DNA from: Burkholderia sp.
GTDB taxonomy: Bacteria; Pseudomonadota; Gammaproteobacteria; Burkholderiales; Burkholderiaceae
Assembly: GCA_031253835.1 (NCBI GenBank)
Contig: JAIRVP010000021.1
Coordinates: 49,792-113,791, forward strand
DNA: 64,000 bases
Reading direction: 5' to 3'
This document shows positions 42,408 through 52,357 of this stretch, piece after piece (positions within the stretch are counted from its first letter, which is position 1; each line of letters opens with the position of its first letter). The notes under the pieces were generated by a model. It was not told where the DNA came from. It ran no database searches and worked only from the letters and a program-made list of their open reading frames with translations. The position numbers and the translations under genes are program-made.

Positions 42408-42660
42408 CGGGTCGATTGCATGCGGCGCGGCGATGGCCCACCAGCCGGACGCCGCGCCGCCACCGGTTGTTTCAGCGGTCACGCGAGGTAACACGTGTAA
42501 CCGCTGGCGAAACTCGTCCGGCCAGGCCCGGCGCTAGACTCCGCGCATTGCATCATCGAGCGACAGGAAGGGCGGATTGCCTCTTCGTGCCGGCCGCCGC
42601 CCATTGCGGCGGCGCGGCGTTCGCGAGGTGCCATTCGTCTTTCGCGCCGGGAATCGAGCC

Positions 42661-42825
42661 ATGACCAGACTTCTCATCACGCTTGCCCTGATCGGCGGCC
42701 TGTCCGGCTGCTACGTCGCGCCGCCGTACGGCTACGCGCCCGCGCCGGCCTACTACGGCTATGCGCCCGCGTACTACGCGCCGCCCGTCAGCGTCGGGAT
42801 CGGCGGCAACTTCCGCATCCGCTGA
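42661..42825 (+). CDS. Small Tyr/Pro-rich lipoprotein
   Basis: 54 residues. The lipobox is GLSGC (Cys 17), so it should be acylated and inserted in a membrane. The mature part is a Tyr/Pro/Ala-rich stretch (YGYAPAPAYYGYAPAYYAPP) ending NFRIR. This composition resembles the exported protein at 7509. Start chosen at the Met before TRLLITLALI, which gives a normal lipoprotein signal. Function unknown. Confidence 0.7.
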   Translation: MTRLLITLALIGGLSGCYVAPPYGYAPAPAYYGYAPAYYAPPVSVGIGGNFRIR

Positions 42826-42981
42826 TCCGGCGCCGCGCGCGAGCCGCGGCCGCCCCGGCCCGGCTCGCCGCCTTGCGCCGGATGATTCGCGCGGGTTCGC
42901 GCGCCGCATGACGGCGGCGCACGGCGCTTCGTGTGCGCACTTCCTATACTTCACAGGAAAGTGCATCCACGCGAGGCCGTC

Positions 42982-43641
42982 ATGACCGTCACCCGCAAGG
43001 TCGCCGTCCTGTCGGGCGTCTCCACGCTCGTCTATCTCGGGCTCGCCGTGCTCGGCAGCGGCGGGTTCGCTGCATTCTTCTCGCATCCCCCACTGACCGT
43101 CGTCGTGATCGCGACGCTCGTGATGGCCGTCGCCGCGCTGTTCACCGAAGGCAACCTGAGCAGCGGCGAGCGCGAGAATCGCGACAACCGCTGGGTGCTC
43201 GCCGCGTTCGCGGTGAGCGGGTTCCTGCTCGCTTACCTGCCGGCGCTGACCGACCGGCTCGAGATCTGGACCTTCGGCGGCGACACGGTGCGCTGGATCG
43301 GCGTCGTGCTGTACATCGCGGGCGGTGCGCTGCGGATCTGGCCCGTGTTCGTGCTCGGCCAGCGCTTCAGCGGGCTCGTCGCGATCCAGCCGGGCCATAC
43401 GCTCGTGACCGGCGGCATCTACCGCCGCATCCGCAATCCGAGCTACCTCGGCCTGCTCGTCAATTCGGTCGGCTGGGCGCTGGCGTTCCGCTCGGGCGTC
43501 GGCGTGCTGCTGGTCGTGCTGATGCTGGTGCCGCTCGTCGCGCGCATCCGCTCGGAGGAGGCGCTGCTGCGTTCGCAATTCGGCGCCGAATACGATGCCT
43601 ATTGCGCACGGACCTGGCGGTTGCTGCCCGGCGTGTACTGA
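42982..43641 (+). CDS. Isoprenylcysteine carboxyl methyltransferase (ICMT)-like membrane protein
   Basis: 219 residues, five to six hydrophobic helices. The conserved C-terminal region is TGGIYRRIRNPSYLGLLVNSVGWAL, then RIRSEEALLRSQFGAEYDAYCART, the S-adenosylmethionine-binding half of ICMT/PEMT proteins. In bacteria, where prenyl-Cys proteins are absent, such enzymes methylate unknown lipids or small molecules. ATG before TVTRKVAVL. A single-gene unit. Confidence 0.85.
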   Translation: MTVTRKVAVLSGVSTLVYLGLAVLGSGGFAAFFSHPPLTVVVIATLVMAVAALFTEGNLSSGERENRDNRWVLAAFAVSGFLLAYLPALTDRLEIWTFGGDTVRWIGVVLYIAGGALRIWPVFVLGQRFSGLVAIQPGHTLVTGGIYRRIRNPSYLGLLVNSVGWALAFRSGVGVLLVVLMLVPLVARIRSEEALLRSQFGAEYDAYCARTWRLLPGVY

Positions 43642-44018
43642 CCCCGTCATCTGTCACTGACCGTTGCGCGGGCGCCTGCTCACGGCGCGTGCCCGATGTG
43701 TTGCCACGTGTGTCTCAAACATGCGACGCCATGCGTGGCCGGCCTGTTGCGCCGCAGGGCCGGACCCTCGTCTAAACCAATACGGGCAAGGGTTTCAGGC
43801 GAATCCGGCGTGCCCGTTCAACCTCCTTTATTCGTAAACAACTTGTTACCAGAATGTCCACGGCAAGGAAGCGGGACCGGTGCTATTCTTCGCCGCAAGC
43901 TCATTGAAATGAATTGGTCCGCGGTTCGGCACAATGCCTGACCGGATGTCGATCGATTCAGATCGTCGTACCGAGCGGACCTTCAATAACCAGATCGTGA
44001 ACAAGGAAGAATACGGGA

Positions 44019-44459
44019 ATGTGGAAGAAAATCGCCCCCACTCTCGTCGTCGCCGTGCTGACCGGCGCGACGTCGCTGCCGGCACTGGCCGGTGACCTGA
44101 ACAACGCACTTGGCGGCGCGCTCGGCGGGGTAGCCGGCGCAGCAGTCGGTGGCGCAGTCGGTGGCAGCACCGGCTCGGTGATCGGCGGCGCCATCGGCGG
44201 CGGTGCCGGCGGCGCGGTGACGTCGAATCGTCGCGAGCGCACCGGTGCGATCATCGGCGGCGCACTCGGCGGCGGTGCAGGTACTGCGGCAGGCAATGCG
44301 ATGGGCGGCCGCACGGGCGGCCTGCTGGGCGCGGCTGTCGGCGGTGGCGCCGGCGCGGCACTCGGCGGCAACATGTCGCGCAACTCGTACGACCGCGATC
44401 ACGGCGGCGACCGCGGCTATCGCCACCGCAAGCATCGTCATCACCGCGACTGGGACTGA
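44019..44459 (+). CDS. Glycine-zipper periplasmic/membrane protein
   Basis: 146 residues. A signal peptide (KIAPTLVVAVLTGATSLPALA) is followed by a long series of Gly-xxx-Gly/Ala-xxx-Gly repeats (ALGGALGGVAGAAVGGAVGG, then GGRTGGLLGAAVGGGAG) interrupted by basic SNRRERT. The C terminus is His/Arg/Asp-rich (YRHRKHRHHRDWD). AAGGAAG precedes the ATG. Glycine zippers form helical membrane hairpins or assemblies. The His-rich tail could bind metal. No family function is known. The 377-bp gap upstream appears to hold only its promoter. Confidence 0.8.
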   Translation: MWKKIAPTLVVAVLTGATSLPALAGDLNNALGGALGGVAGAAVGGAVGGSTGSVIGGAIGGGAGGAVTSNRRERTGAIIGGALGGGAGTAAGNAMGGRTGGLLGAAVGGGAGAALGGNMSRNSYDRDHGGDRGYRHRKHRHHRDWD

Positions 44460-44532
44460 TCGCCGCTGGCGCGGCACGGTGCGCGACAAGCGCACCGGCG
44501 CGCCGACGGCGTCGGCACCCGACGCGAGATTC

Positions 44533-44555
44533 GGCCCGGCGGCCTCTGCCGGGCC
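44533..44555 (+). terminator. Hairpin downstream of the glycine-zipper gene
   Basis: GGCCCGGC-GGCCTCT-GCCGGGCC, perfect 8-bp stem, 74 bp after the stop. It is followed by GTTATC with no T-run, so it is only a candidate terminator. Confidence 0.4.
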
Positions 44556-44915
44556 GTTATCGCCGGCCTGACCGGCGACCCCTTCCGGCTTCATCAGCCG
44601 CTGCCATATGCCCGACCGACGGGCCGGCAATTCACCTCCCACCCGGTTTCCCCCTTTGCTCGACGACTGACCTGCCGCGCATGAACGCGCCCGGGCAGAA
44701 TTCGCGTGCGTCATCACGGATCGTTCATCGGTCTGTTCCGGCCTGACGCTCACGACGCTTCCCCCTTGATTCCCACGACCGGACGAGTCGCGACCTCTAC
44801 GCAGCCGTCAGGATTTCCCTGATAGCCAGCGCGCCTCGGAACACCCCACCACCGCGCATCGCGGGCCCTGGCGGGTAGTGGGAAATCGAATGGATCTCAT
44901 CGCAACATTTAATTG

Positions 44916-44931
44916 GTCGATCGCGATCGAC
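44916..44931. promoter_or_regulatory. 16-bp perfect palindrome in a 760-bp gene-free stretch
   Basis: GTCGATCGCGATCGAC is fully self-complementary. It lies in an AT-richer patch (TTTAATTG just before) about 290 bp upstream of the ureidoglycine aminohydrolase ATG. Between 44460 and 45220 I saw no credible gene; frames there lack ribosome sites and normal codon bias. An operator role is inference only. Confidence 0.4.
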
Positions 44932-45220
44932 TTCGCTATCGTCAACGATGCCCGCGTACGGAGTCGACCGTGCCGCCGGCCGCGCCTCGCCGCATGATCG
45001 CGAGCGCCGCGGCCCGGCCACCGGACCCAACAACCTGGGCCGCCGCGTCCGATGAACCGGACGGACCCGACGCGAAGCCTGGCCGACCGAACGAAGGCGC
45101 ATGCGCTTTCAAGCCACCCCGGCAACGATGTCCCGCCGCCGCATGCGTGCCCCACGCGCATGCGGACCGCCCGATGCCGTTTGCGCCAGGGGCCGGACCA
45201 ACCCATTGCCTGGATGCAAT

Positions 45221-46057
<837 letters not shown>

Positions 46058-46081
46058 GCGCCGAGCCAGTCGGATACGAAA

Positions 46082-46112
46082 AGCCCGCCGGTGCATGCCG
46101 GCGGGCTTTTTT
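46082..46112 (+). terminator. Rho-independent terminator after allE
   Basis: AGCCCGCCGG-TGCATG-CCGGCGGGCT, perfect 10-bp stem followed by six T residues, 24 bp after the allE stop. A convergent gene ends at 46145. Confidence 0.9.
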
Positions 46113-46144
46113 CATGGGCGGCGCGCTTGCGGTGCGCTTCGCCG

Positions 46145-46948
46145 CTACCGGTCGAGCGCCGTCGCGGCGAGTTGCGCGACCCGCAGCCGCGTATCGGCCG
46201 GCAGGTCGTCTTCCATCAGCCACGCGGCCGACAGACCCGACCACGCGAGGATCCACTGCAGCAGCCGGCGCCGGTCGAGCTGCGCGGCGTCGGCCACGAG
46301 CGCGACGCGCCGCGCGAAGCGCGCGGGATCGACCGCGATGTCGTGCGCCGGATTGCAGAACAGGTTCGCGTAGTCGAACGCGCGCTCGCCATGCAGCGCT
46401 TTCGGGTCGATCGCGAGCCAGCCGTGATCGCCGAAATGCAGGATGTTGTCGTGATGGATGTCGCCGTGCAGGACGACTGCGTCGACGGGCGCGGCGCTAT
46501 CGGTCAGCAGTTGGCGCGCGATCGCGGCCGAGCGGCGCAGCACGTCATGGTCCGCGTCATTCGACAGCAGTGCTCGGAACCAGTCATGCAGCGGCACGAC
46601 CTGCGCAGGCGGCCGCGGCGCACGATGCGCGTGGAGCCGCGCGACGACGCTGCACGCAATGCGCATCGTGTCGTCGTCGTGGCCCGATGCCGACAACGCA
46701 GCCAGCGACGGCGCCGGCTGCGCGCGTTCGAGCAGGATCGCGTCGCCGTCGTGCTGCCACACCCGCGCGGCGCCTTGCCCGTTCCACCACGCCATCAGTG
46801 CATTGCCGCGCCGCTCTTCGTCGCACGTGGCGACCTTCAGCATCGCGGGCCGGCCTTGCCACACGACAGGCAGCAGGCCGCCGTTCGCGGTCAGGATCGG
46901 GCCGCCGTCGGGAACGAGGCCCCACAGGCCGAGGTATCGATCGAACAT
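46145..46948 (-). CDS. Aminoglycoside phosphotransferase, APH(6)-like
   Basis: 267 residues. Kinase motifs: MLKVAT with K38, the Brenner loop VLHGDIHHDNIL (D163, N168) and the metal Asp in WLAIDPKALHG (D181). IDPK and the surrounding WLMEDD tail fit the hydroxyurea/streptomycin kinase group (APH_6_hur, StrB relatives). The chromosomal position without mobile elements suggests an intrinsic gene. Phosphorylation of streptomycin or of a metabolite is possible. Start is the ATG before FDRYLGLWG; no strong ribosome site is present. Confidence 0.8.
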   Translation of the reverse strand: MFDRYLGLWGLVPDGGPILTANGGLLPVVWQGRPAMLKVATCDEERRGNALMAWWNGQGAARVWQHDGDAILLERAQPAPSLAALSASGHDDDTMRIACSVVARLHAHRAPRPPAQVVPLHDWFRALLSNDADHDVLRRSAAIARQLLTDSAAPVDAVVLHGDIHHDNILHFGDHGWLAIDPKALHGERAFDYANLFCNPAHDIAVDPARFARRVALVADAAQLDRRRLLQWILAWSGLSAAWLMEDDLPADTRLRVAQLAATALDR

Positions 46949-47048
46949 CACACGATGGTACAAGCGAACCGGATCGCGCGCCGCGACGACATGCCGCAGG
47001 CCCGCGCACGCGGCGCAGACGGCCTTGGGCGCGCTTTCCTAAATAAAA

Positions 47049-47073
47049 TTTAGCCAGCCAAACTTTGGCTAAA
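47049..47073. promoter_or_regulatory. Overlapping palindromes upstream of the PBP gene
   Basis: TTTAGCCA and TGGCTAAA (8-bp arms, 9-bp spacer) overlap a compact palindrome AGCCAAA-C-TTTGGCT (47056-47070). They lie in an AT-rich patch 105-130 bp before the class A PBP gene. Both pairings use the same AGCCA/TGGCT core, so only one can form at a time. Candidate operator. Confidence 0.5.
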
Positions 47074-47176
47074 GAATGTTCCGGTTTCGGGCCATCCCTT
47101 CGACAATGCGCGCCTTCCGTGACCGGTCGGCGCCCTCTTGCACCGGCCGGCGCGGGCACTGAAGAAGGAGCCCGAC

Positions 47177-49297
47177 ATGACCGACCACACCGCCAACCCT
47201 CCACCGCAACCCGCACCGCCGCCGCGCCGCCGCCGCGTGTGGCGCACGCTCGCGGGCGCGCTGCTGGGCCTGACGCTTGCATGCGCGGGCATCGGCGCAT
47301 GGACGATCGATCGCATCTGGACGCAGCTGCCGTCCGTCGAACACCTGGCCGTCTATCGTCCCGCGCTGCCGCTGCGGATTTTTTCGCGCGACGGCGACCT
47401 GCTCGCCGAATATGGCGTCGAGCGGCGCGAATTCGTGCCGCTGGAACGCATCCCGCCGCTGATGCGGCACGCGCTGCTCGCGGCCGAGGACGCGAAGTTC
47501 TACGAGCACGGTGCGGTCGATGTCGGCGGCCTCGCGCGCGCGACGTTCGCGAACGTCGTGACCGGGCAGCCGGGGCAGGGCGGCAGCACGATCACGATGC
47601 AGGTCGCGCGCAACTTCTACCTGACGCGCGACAAGGTGCTGAGCCGCAAGCTCGCCGAGATCCTGATGGCGGCCAAGCTCGAGCGCGAATACAGCAAGGA
47701 CAAGCTGCTCGAGCTGTACATGAACGAGATCTACCTGGGCGAGCGCGCGTACGGCTTCGCGGCCGCCGCGAACGTGTATTTCGGCAAGCCGCTGGACGCG
47801 CTGAGTGCCGGCGAAGCGGCCGTGCTCGCGGGGCTGCCGAAGGCGCCGTCCGCGTTCAACCCGGTCGTCAATCCGGCGCGCGCGACCGCGCGGCGCAACT
47901 ATGTGCTCGGCCGCATGCATGCGCTCGGCCAGCTCGACGATGCGACCTATCGCGCGGCCGTCGATGCGCCGATCGCACTGGCGAACAAACCGCCGCTCGG
48001 GATCATCGCTGCGCCGTACGTTGCCGAACGTGCGCGCCGGATGATGGTCGAGCGGTTTCACGACGATGCTTATACGCTCGGCCTCGACGTGACGACGACG
48101 ATCTCGATGCGCGACCAGCGCGCGGCCGAAGCGTCGCTCGAGCGCACGCTGAACCGGCAGCCGCGCGCGAAGCGCGATGCACGCAACGGGCTCGAAGGCG
48201 CGCTTGTGTCGCTCGATGCGGCCACCGGCGACATGCTTGCGCTGGTCGGCGGCGCGGATTTCAATCGCAACGTGTTCGACCATGCGCTGCAGGCGTACCG
48301 CCAGCCGGGCTCGAGTTTCAAGCCGTTCGTCTATTCGGCGGCGCTGGAGAAGGGCTACTTCCCGGGCGTGCTGGTCGACGACACGCAGCGCACGCTCACG
48401 CGCGCGGAAACCGGCGCGCAGCCGTGGCGGCCGCGCAATTTCGGCAACCGCTACGAAGGCTTCATCCCGGTGCGGCGCGGGCTCGTGCGCTCGAAGAACC
48501 TGGTCGCGGTGAGCCTGATGCAGGCCACCGACGCGCGCTACGTGCAGCAGCACGCGGTGCATTTCGGCTTCGACGCGCAGCGCAATCCGGCGTCGCTGCC
48601 GCTCGCGCTCGGCGCGGGCGCGGTGACGCCGCTCGAACTCGCGAGCGCATACAGCGTGTTCGCGAACGGCGGCACGCGGATGGAGCCGCGCCTGATCCTG
48701 TCGGTGAAGCAGCGTCACGGCGGCGCAATGTACGAGGCGACCGCGCCGTCGGGCGGGCGCGTCGTATCGGCGCGCAACGCGTTCGTGATGGACAGCATGC
48801 TGCGCGATGTCGTGCGGGCCGGTACCGCGCGCGGCGCGCTCGCGCTGCGCCGCGACGACGCGGCCGGCAAGACCGGCACGTCGAACGGGTCGAAGGACGT
48901 GTGGTTCGCCGGCTACTCGTCGGGCATCGTCGCGGTCGCGTGGCTCGGCTACGACACGCCGCGCCCGATGGGGCGCGCGACCGGCGCGACGCTTGCGCTG
49001 CCGGTCTGGCTCGACTACATGAAGACGGCCGTCGACGGGCGGACGCCGGTCGATACGACGCCGCCGCAGGACGTCGCGCTCGTCGACGGCGACTTCGTCT
49101 ACGCCGAATACACGCACGGCGCCTGTACAGCCGACGTGCCGGCCTATATCCGCAGCCGCTTCGCGTGCGGCGGCATGGCGGCGGTCGATGCGCCGGACGC
49201 GCCGGGCGACAACGGCAAGCCTGACGAGCCGATGCCTGCCGCCGTCGATGCGGCCGAGCGCGAACGCGTGCTCGACCTGTTCCGGACCGACGACTGA
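47177..49297 (+). CDS. Class A penicillin-binding protein (PBP1-type)
   Basis: 706 residues. A short cytoplasmic Pro/Arg-rich tail and one anchor helix (TLAGALLGLTLACAGIG) lead to the family 51 glycosyltransferase: LLAAEDAKFYEHGAVD with E104, then GGSTITMQVARN, and EILMAAKLEREYSK. The transpeptidase has S379 in PGSSFKPF, SxN at S439-K-N441 and KTG at 565-567. It polymerises and cross-links peptidoglycan in the periplasm. AAGGAG lies 7 bp before the ATG. It is shorter than MrcA (850), lacking its large insert. A TRIC-like channel gene follows 8 bp later. Confidence 0.93.
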   Translation: MTDHTANPPPQPAPPPRRRRVWRTLAGALLGLTLACAGIGAWTIDRIWTQLPSVEHLAVYRPALPLRIFSRDGDLLAEYGVERREFVPLERIPPLMRHALLAAEDAKFYEHGAVDVGGLARATFANVVTGQPGQGGSTITMQVARNFYLTRDKVLSRKLAEILMAAKLEREYSKDKLLELYMNEIYLGERAYGFAAAANVYFGKPLDALSAGEAAVLAGLPKAPSAFNPVVNPARATARRNYVLGRMHALGQLDDATYRAAVDAPIALANKPPLGIIAAPYVAERARRMMVERFHDDAYTLGLDVTTTISMRDQRAAEASLERTLNRQPRAKRDARNGLEGALVSLDAATGDMLALVGGADFNRNVFDHALQAYRQPGSSFKPFVYSAALEKGYFPGVLVDDTQRTLTRAETGAQPWRPRNFGNRYEGFIPVRRGLVRSKNLVAVSLMQATDARYVQQHAVHFGFDAQRNPASLPLALGAGAVTPLELASAYSVFANGGTRMEPRLILSVKQRHGGAMYEATAPSGGRVVSARNAFVMDSMLRDVVRAGTARGALALRRDDAAGKTGTSNGSKDVWFAGYSSGIVAVAWLGYDTPRPMGRATGATLALPVWLDYMKTAVDGRTPVDTTPPQDVALVDGDFVYAEYTHGACTADVPAYIRSRFACGGMAAVDAPDAPGDNGKPDEPMPAAVDAAERERVLDLFRTDD

Positions 49298-49305
49298 CGC
49301 GCGCC

Positions 49306-49917
49306 ATGCATACGCTTTATCTGATTGCGATCGTCGCGGAAGCGATGTCGGGGGCGCTGATGGGCATGCGCCGCGGGATGGACCGCTTCGGGCTCGCGCT
49401 CGTCGGCGCGGTGACGGCGCTCGGCGGCGGCACCGTGCGCGACGTGCTGCTCGGCCACTATCCGCTCGGCTGGATCGCGCATCCGGAGTACCTGGTGATC
49501 ACGCTGGTCGCGGCGACCGTCGCGTCGTGGGCGGCCCGGCATGTCGCGCGGATGAAGACGCTGTTCGTCACCGTCGATGCGATCGGCCTCGCGGCGTTCA
49601 CGATCATCGGCTGCGACATCGGCGCGTCGATCGGCAGCGCGCCGATCATCGTCGTGCTGGCCGGCGCGATCACGGGTGTCTGCGGCGGGATGCTGCGCGA
49701 CCTGCTGTGCAACGAGATGCCGCTGATCCTGCGCGAGGAGCTCTATGCGAGCGTCGCGTTCGTCACGGGCGCGCTGTATGTCGGGATGCAGCATCTCGGC
49801 ATCGACGCGGGGTTCGCGACGATCGTCGCGCTGGCCGCCGGGTTCTCGATGCGGATGCTTGCGGTGCGACTTGGATGGAAGATGCGGACGTTCGGCGCGG
49901 CGGACCTGGAGCACTGA
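49306..49917 (+). CDS. TRIC-type (UPF0126/YicG) membrane channel
   Basis: 203 residues, seven hydrophobic helices in two similar halves, each with a glycine turn: ALGGGTVRDVLLGHYPLGW near residue 40 and GVCGGMLRDLLCNEMPLILR near 125. This repeat is diagnostic for the family, whose members form trimeric cation or small-solute pores. Eight bp after the PBP stop, so probably co-transcribed. Substrate unknown; YicG relatives transport glycine. Confidence 0.88.
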   Translation: MHTLYLIAIVAEAMSGALMGMRRGMDRFGLALVGAVTALGGGTVRDVLLGHYPLGWIAHPEYLVITLVAATVASWAARHVARMKTLFVTVDAIGLAAFTIIGCDIGASIGSAPIIVVLAGAITGVCGGMLRDLLCNEMPLILREELYASVAFVTGALYVGMQHLGIDAGFATIVALAAGFSMRMLAVRLGWKMRTFGAADLEH

Positions 49918-49941
49918 GCGCTCGCGCTGCCGGGCCGATTG

Positions 49942-50325
49942 TCAGTCCGGCTGCATGACCTGAAAGACATTTCCTTCCGGATCGATGCCGTCGAACATCC
50001 GGCAAGGGAACCCGTCGAAGCGCTTGAGATCGCGTACGGTCACGCCGCCGCCGGCGAGCCGGTTGCGGTGCGCGTCGATATCGGCGTCGATCCTGAAGAC
50101 GAGTTTCACGTTGCCGGTGCCGGCTTTCGCGCTTGCCGGCGCGGTAGCGTGGCGGAACGCCGGGCCGGCCCGATGCAGCGCGAGTTCGATCGCGCCAGCA
50201 TCGAGCACGACCCATTCGCCGTCGATCTCCTCGATGGCGGGCAACTCGAAATGCCGCTGGTAGAACGCCTTCAGCCGCGCGACGTCTTGGACATACAGGA
50301 TGATGCGGGTCATCGGCAGCGGCAC
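49942..50325 (-). CDS. VOC (glyoxalase/bleomycin resistance-like) protein
   Basis: 127 residues from GTG, which has GAGGAG 6 bp upstream; the Met after PLP has no such site. It has one VOC module: RIILYVQDVARLKAFYQRHFEL and the C-terminal DGIDPEGNVFQVMQPD, where the Glu is a metal-ligand position. Such proteins bind or modify small electrophiles or antibiotics; the specific role is unknown. It lies at the downstream end of the heme operon (87-bp gap) and may be transcribed from it. Confidence 0.82.
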   Translation of the reverse strand: MPLPMTRIILYVQDVARLKAFYQRHFELPAIEEIDGEWVVLDAGAIELALHRAGPAFRHATAPASAKAGTGNVKLVFRIDADIDAHRNRLAGGGVTVRDLKRFDGFPCRMFDGIDPEGNVFQVMQPD

Positions 50326-50412
50326 GTCGGTCTCCTCGAAGGGGATGGGCGATTGATCTTGATCGAAAGTCGCGGACGGCGGCAACGCATCGAGCCGTGC
50401 GGCGACCCCGTG

Positions 50413-51234
50413 CTACGCGGGCACCATCACCGGCGGCGCGCCGTCGCCGGTGTCCACCATCTTCACTGCGAATCCGTAGCACTGCGCGATATGCGCGGGC
50501 GTCATCACGTCGCGCGGTGCGCCGTGCGCGACGATCGTGCCGTCGGCGAGCATCGCGATCGTATCCGCGTGCCGTGCGGCGAGGTTCGGGTCGTGGACGA
50601 TCGCCAGCACGCCGAGCTGCCATTCGCGTGCGACCGCGCGCACGGTGTCGAGCAGGCGATGCTGGTGCGCGAGATCGAGCGCGGCGGTCGGTTCGTCGAG
50701 CAGCAGGTAGCGCGGGCCGCTCTCCGTCGCATCGTCGTCGGGCCACAGCTGCGCGAGCACGCGGGCGAACTGCACGCGGGCGAGCTCGCCGCCCGACAGC
50801 GTCGTGACGTCGCGGCCCACGAGCGCATCGGCGCCCGCACGTTCGAGCGCGCGCCACGCAATGTCGCGATCGCGGTGTGACGTCGCACCGCTGCGCCGTG
50901 CATGCGGATAGCGGCCGAGCAGCACGATTTCGTCGACGCTGAACGGGAAGGCCGGCTGCGCGGCCTGCGGCAGCACCGCGCGCAGGCACGCGAGCCGCGG
51001 CGCATCGATGCGCGCGAGCGGTTCGCCGTTCAGCGTGACGTCGCCCGTCACGCGCACGCCGTTCGGCGCGACGCTGCCGGTCAGTTCGCCGGCGAAGGTC
51101 TTCAGCAGCGTGCTCTTGCCCGCGCCGTTGCGGCCGAGCAGCGCGGTTACGCGGCCGGGTTCGATCGACAGCGACAGGTTGCGCAGGATCGCGTTGTGCC
51201 GGCGGGCGACGTCGAGGTGGTGGGCAGTCAGCAT
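50413..51234 (-). CDS. hmuV: Heme ABC transporter ATP-binding protein
   Basis: 273 residues. Walker A is GRNGAGKST (34-42), the signature is [15 protein letters not shown], Walker B is [12 protein letters not shown], and the switch His is VHDPN. HmuV/BhuV powers uptake of haem across the inner membrane. It is last in the five-gene haem operon, 19 bp after the permease. The C terminus ([13 protein letters not shown]) is the usual haem/siderophore ATPase extension. Confidence 0.93.
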   Translation of the reverse strand: MLTAHHLDVARRHNAILRNLSLSIEPGRVTALLGRNGAGKSTLLKTFAGELTGSVAPNGVRVTGDVTLNGEPLARIDAPRLACLRAVLPQAAQPAFPFSVDEIVLLGRYPHARRSGATSHRDRDIAWRALERAGADALVGRDVTTLSGGELARVQFARVLAQLWPDDDATESGPRYLLLDEPTAALDLAHQHRLLDTVRAVAREWQLGVLAIVHDPNLAARHADTIAMLADGTIVAHGAPRDVMTPAHIAQCYGFAVKMVDTGDGAPPVMVPA

Positions 51235-51253
51235 GGTCGTCGTGAAGAAAGGA

Positions 51254-52342
51254 TTACCCGCCGAGCGCGCCGCGGCTCTTCCACAGCAGCGCGAGGAAGA
51301 ACGGCGCGCCGAGCAGCGCGGTCAGCACGCCGAGCGGAATTTCGGCCGGGGCGGCGACCGTGCGTGTGGCGAGATCGGCGGCGAGCGTCAGCAACGCGCC
51401 GAGCAGTGCGGCGCCGGGCAGCACGATGCGCTGGTCGGGGCCGCACGCGAGCCGCACGCAATGCGGCGCGACGAGCCCGATGAAGCCGATGATGCCCGCG
51501 CATGACACCAGTGCGCCGACGGCAAGTGCGACCGCGACGAGCACGCGCCGCTTCAGCCGCTGCACGGGCACGCCGAGATGCAGCGCTTCGGTTTCGCCGA
51601 GCTGCAGTGCGTTGAGCGCATCGCGTTCGCGCGCGAGCAGCACGCAGCCGATCGCGACGCACGGTGCGACGGCGGCCAGCGCCGACCATTGCGCGCCGCC
51701 GAGGCTGCCGAGGCTCCAGAAGGTCAGCGAGCGCAGCTGCGCGTCGTCGGCGACGAACGTGAGCAGCCCGATCGCCGCGCCGACCAGCGCGTTGATCGCG
51801 ATGCCGGCAAGCAGCAGCAGCGGCAGCGCGAGCCGGCCGCGCGACGCGGCGAGCCGGTAGACGAGCGCGGCGACCGCGAGCGCGCCCGCGAACGCGGCGA
51901 CGGGCAGCGCGGCCGCGCTCGCGTGCGCGGCGAAGAGCGCGGGGCCGAGCACGATCATCGTCGTCGCGCCGAGTGCGGCGCCGCTCGATACGCCGACGAG
52001 GCCCGGGTCGGCGAGCGGATTGCGGAACAGCGCCTGCATCGCGGCGCCGGTCGCACCGAAGCCGCCGCCGACCAGCAGCGCGAGCGCGACGCGCGGCGCG
52101 CGGATGTCGAACAGCACCGCGCGCGCCTGCTGCGCAGCCGGATCGCCGGCCAGCGCGGCCCAGGCTTCCGCGAGCGGAATGCGGTACGCGCCGACACACA
52201 GCGCGACGACGGACATCGCGCACACGAGCACGGCGAGCGCGGCCAGTGCGAACGGCGCAACGCGGCGTGACGTACCGATGCGCGCGGCGCCGGAGCGTGA
52301 GGCGGGCGACGGCGCGGGAAAGGGCGAAGCGTGAGCGGGCAT
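51254..52342 (-). CDS. hmuU: Heme ABC transporter permease
   Basis: 362 residues with about ten hydrophobic helices. FecCD/BtuC-family motifs are [50 protein letters not shown] and [19 protein letters not shown]. It forms the inner-membrane channel for haem handed over by HmuT. It lies 15 bp after hmuT and 19 bp before hmuV. Confidence 0.95.
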   Translation of the reverse strand: MPAHASPFPAPSPASRSGAARIGTSRRVAPFALAALAVLVCAMSVVALCVGAYRIPLAEAWAALAGDPAAQQARAVLFDIRAPRVALALLVGGGFGATGAAMQALFRNPLADPGLVGVSSGAALGATTMIVLGPALFAAHASAAALPVAAFAGALAVAALVYRLAASRGRLALPLLLLAGIAINALVGAAIGLLTFVADDAQLRSLTFWSLGSLGGAQWSALAAVAPCVAIGCVLLARERDALNALQLGETEALHLGVPVQRLKRRVLVAVALAVGALVSCAGIIGFIGLVAPHCVRLACGPDQRIVLPGAALLGALLTLAADLATRTVAAPAEIPLGVLTALLGAPFFLALLWKSRGALGG

Positions 52343-52357
52343 CGGGGCGATCCGGAA

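Noticed and set aside
42488..42503. GGTAACACGTGTAACC near-palindrome
   Set aside because: Only the ACACGTGT core is symmetric and outer positions mismatch; no gene start at a suitable distance.
46145..46948. Acquired streptomycin resistance gene
   Set aside because: The kinase resembles APH(6) enzymes, but there are no integron, transposon or repeat signals nearby and its base composition matches the chromosome, so an intrinsic gene is more likely.
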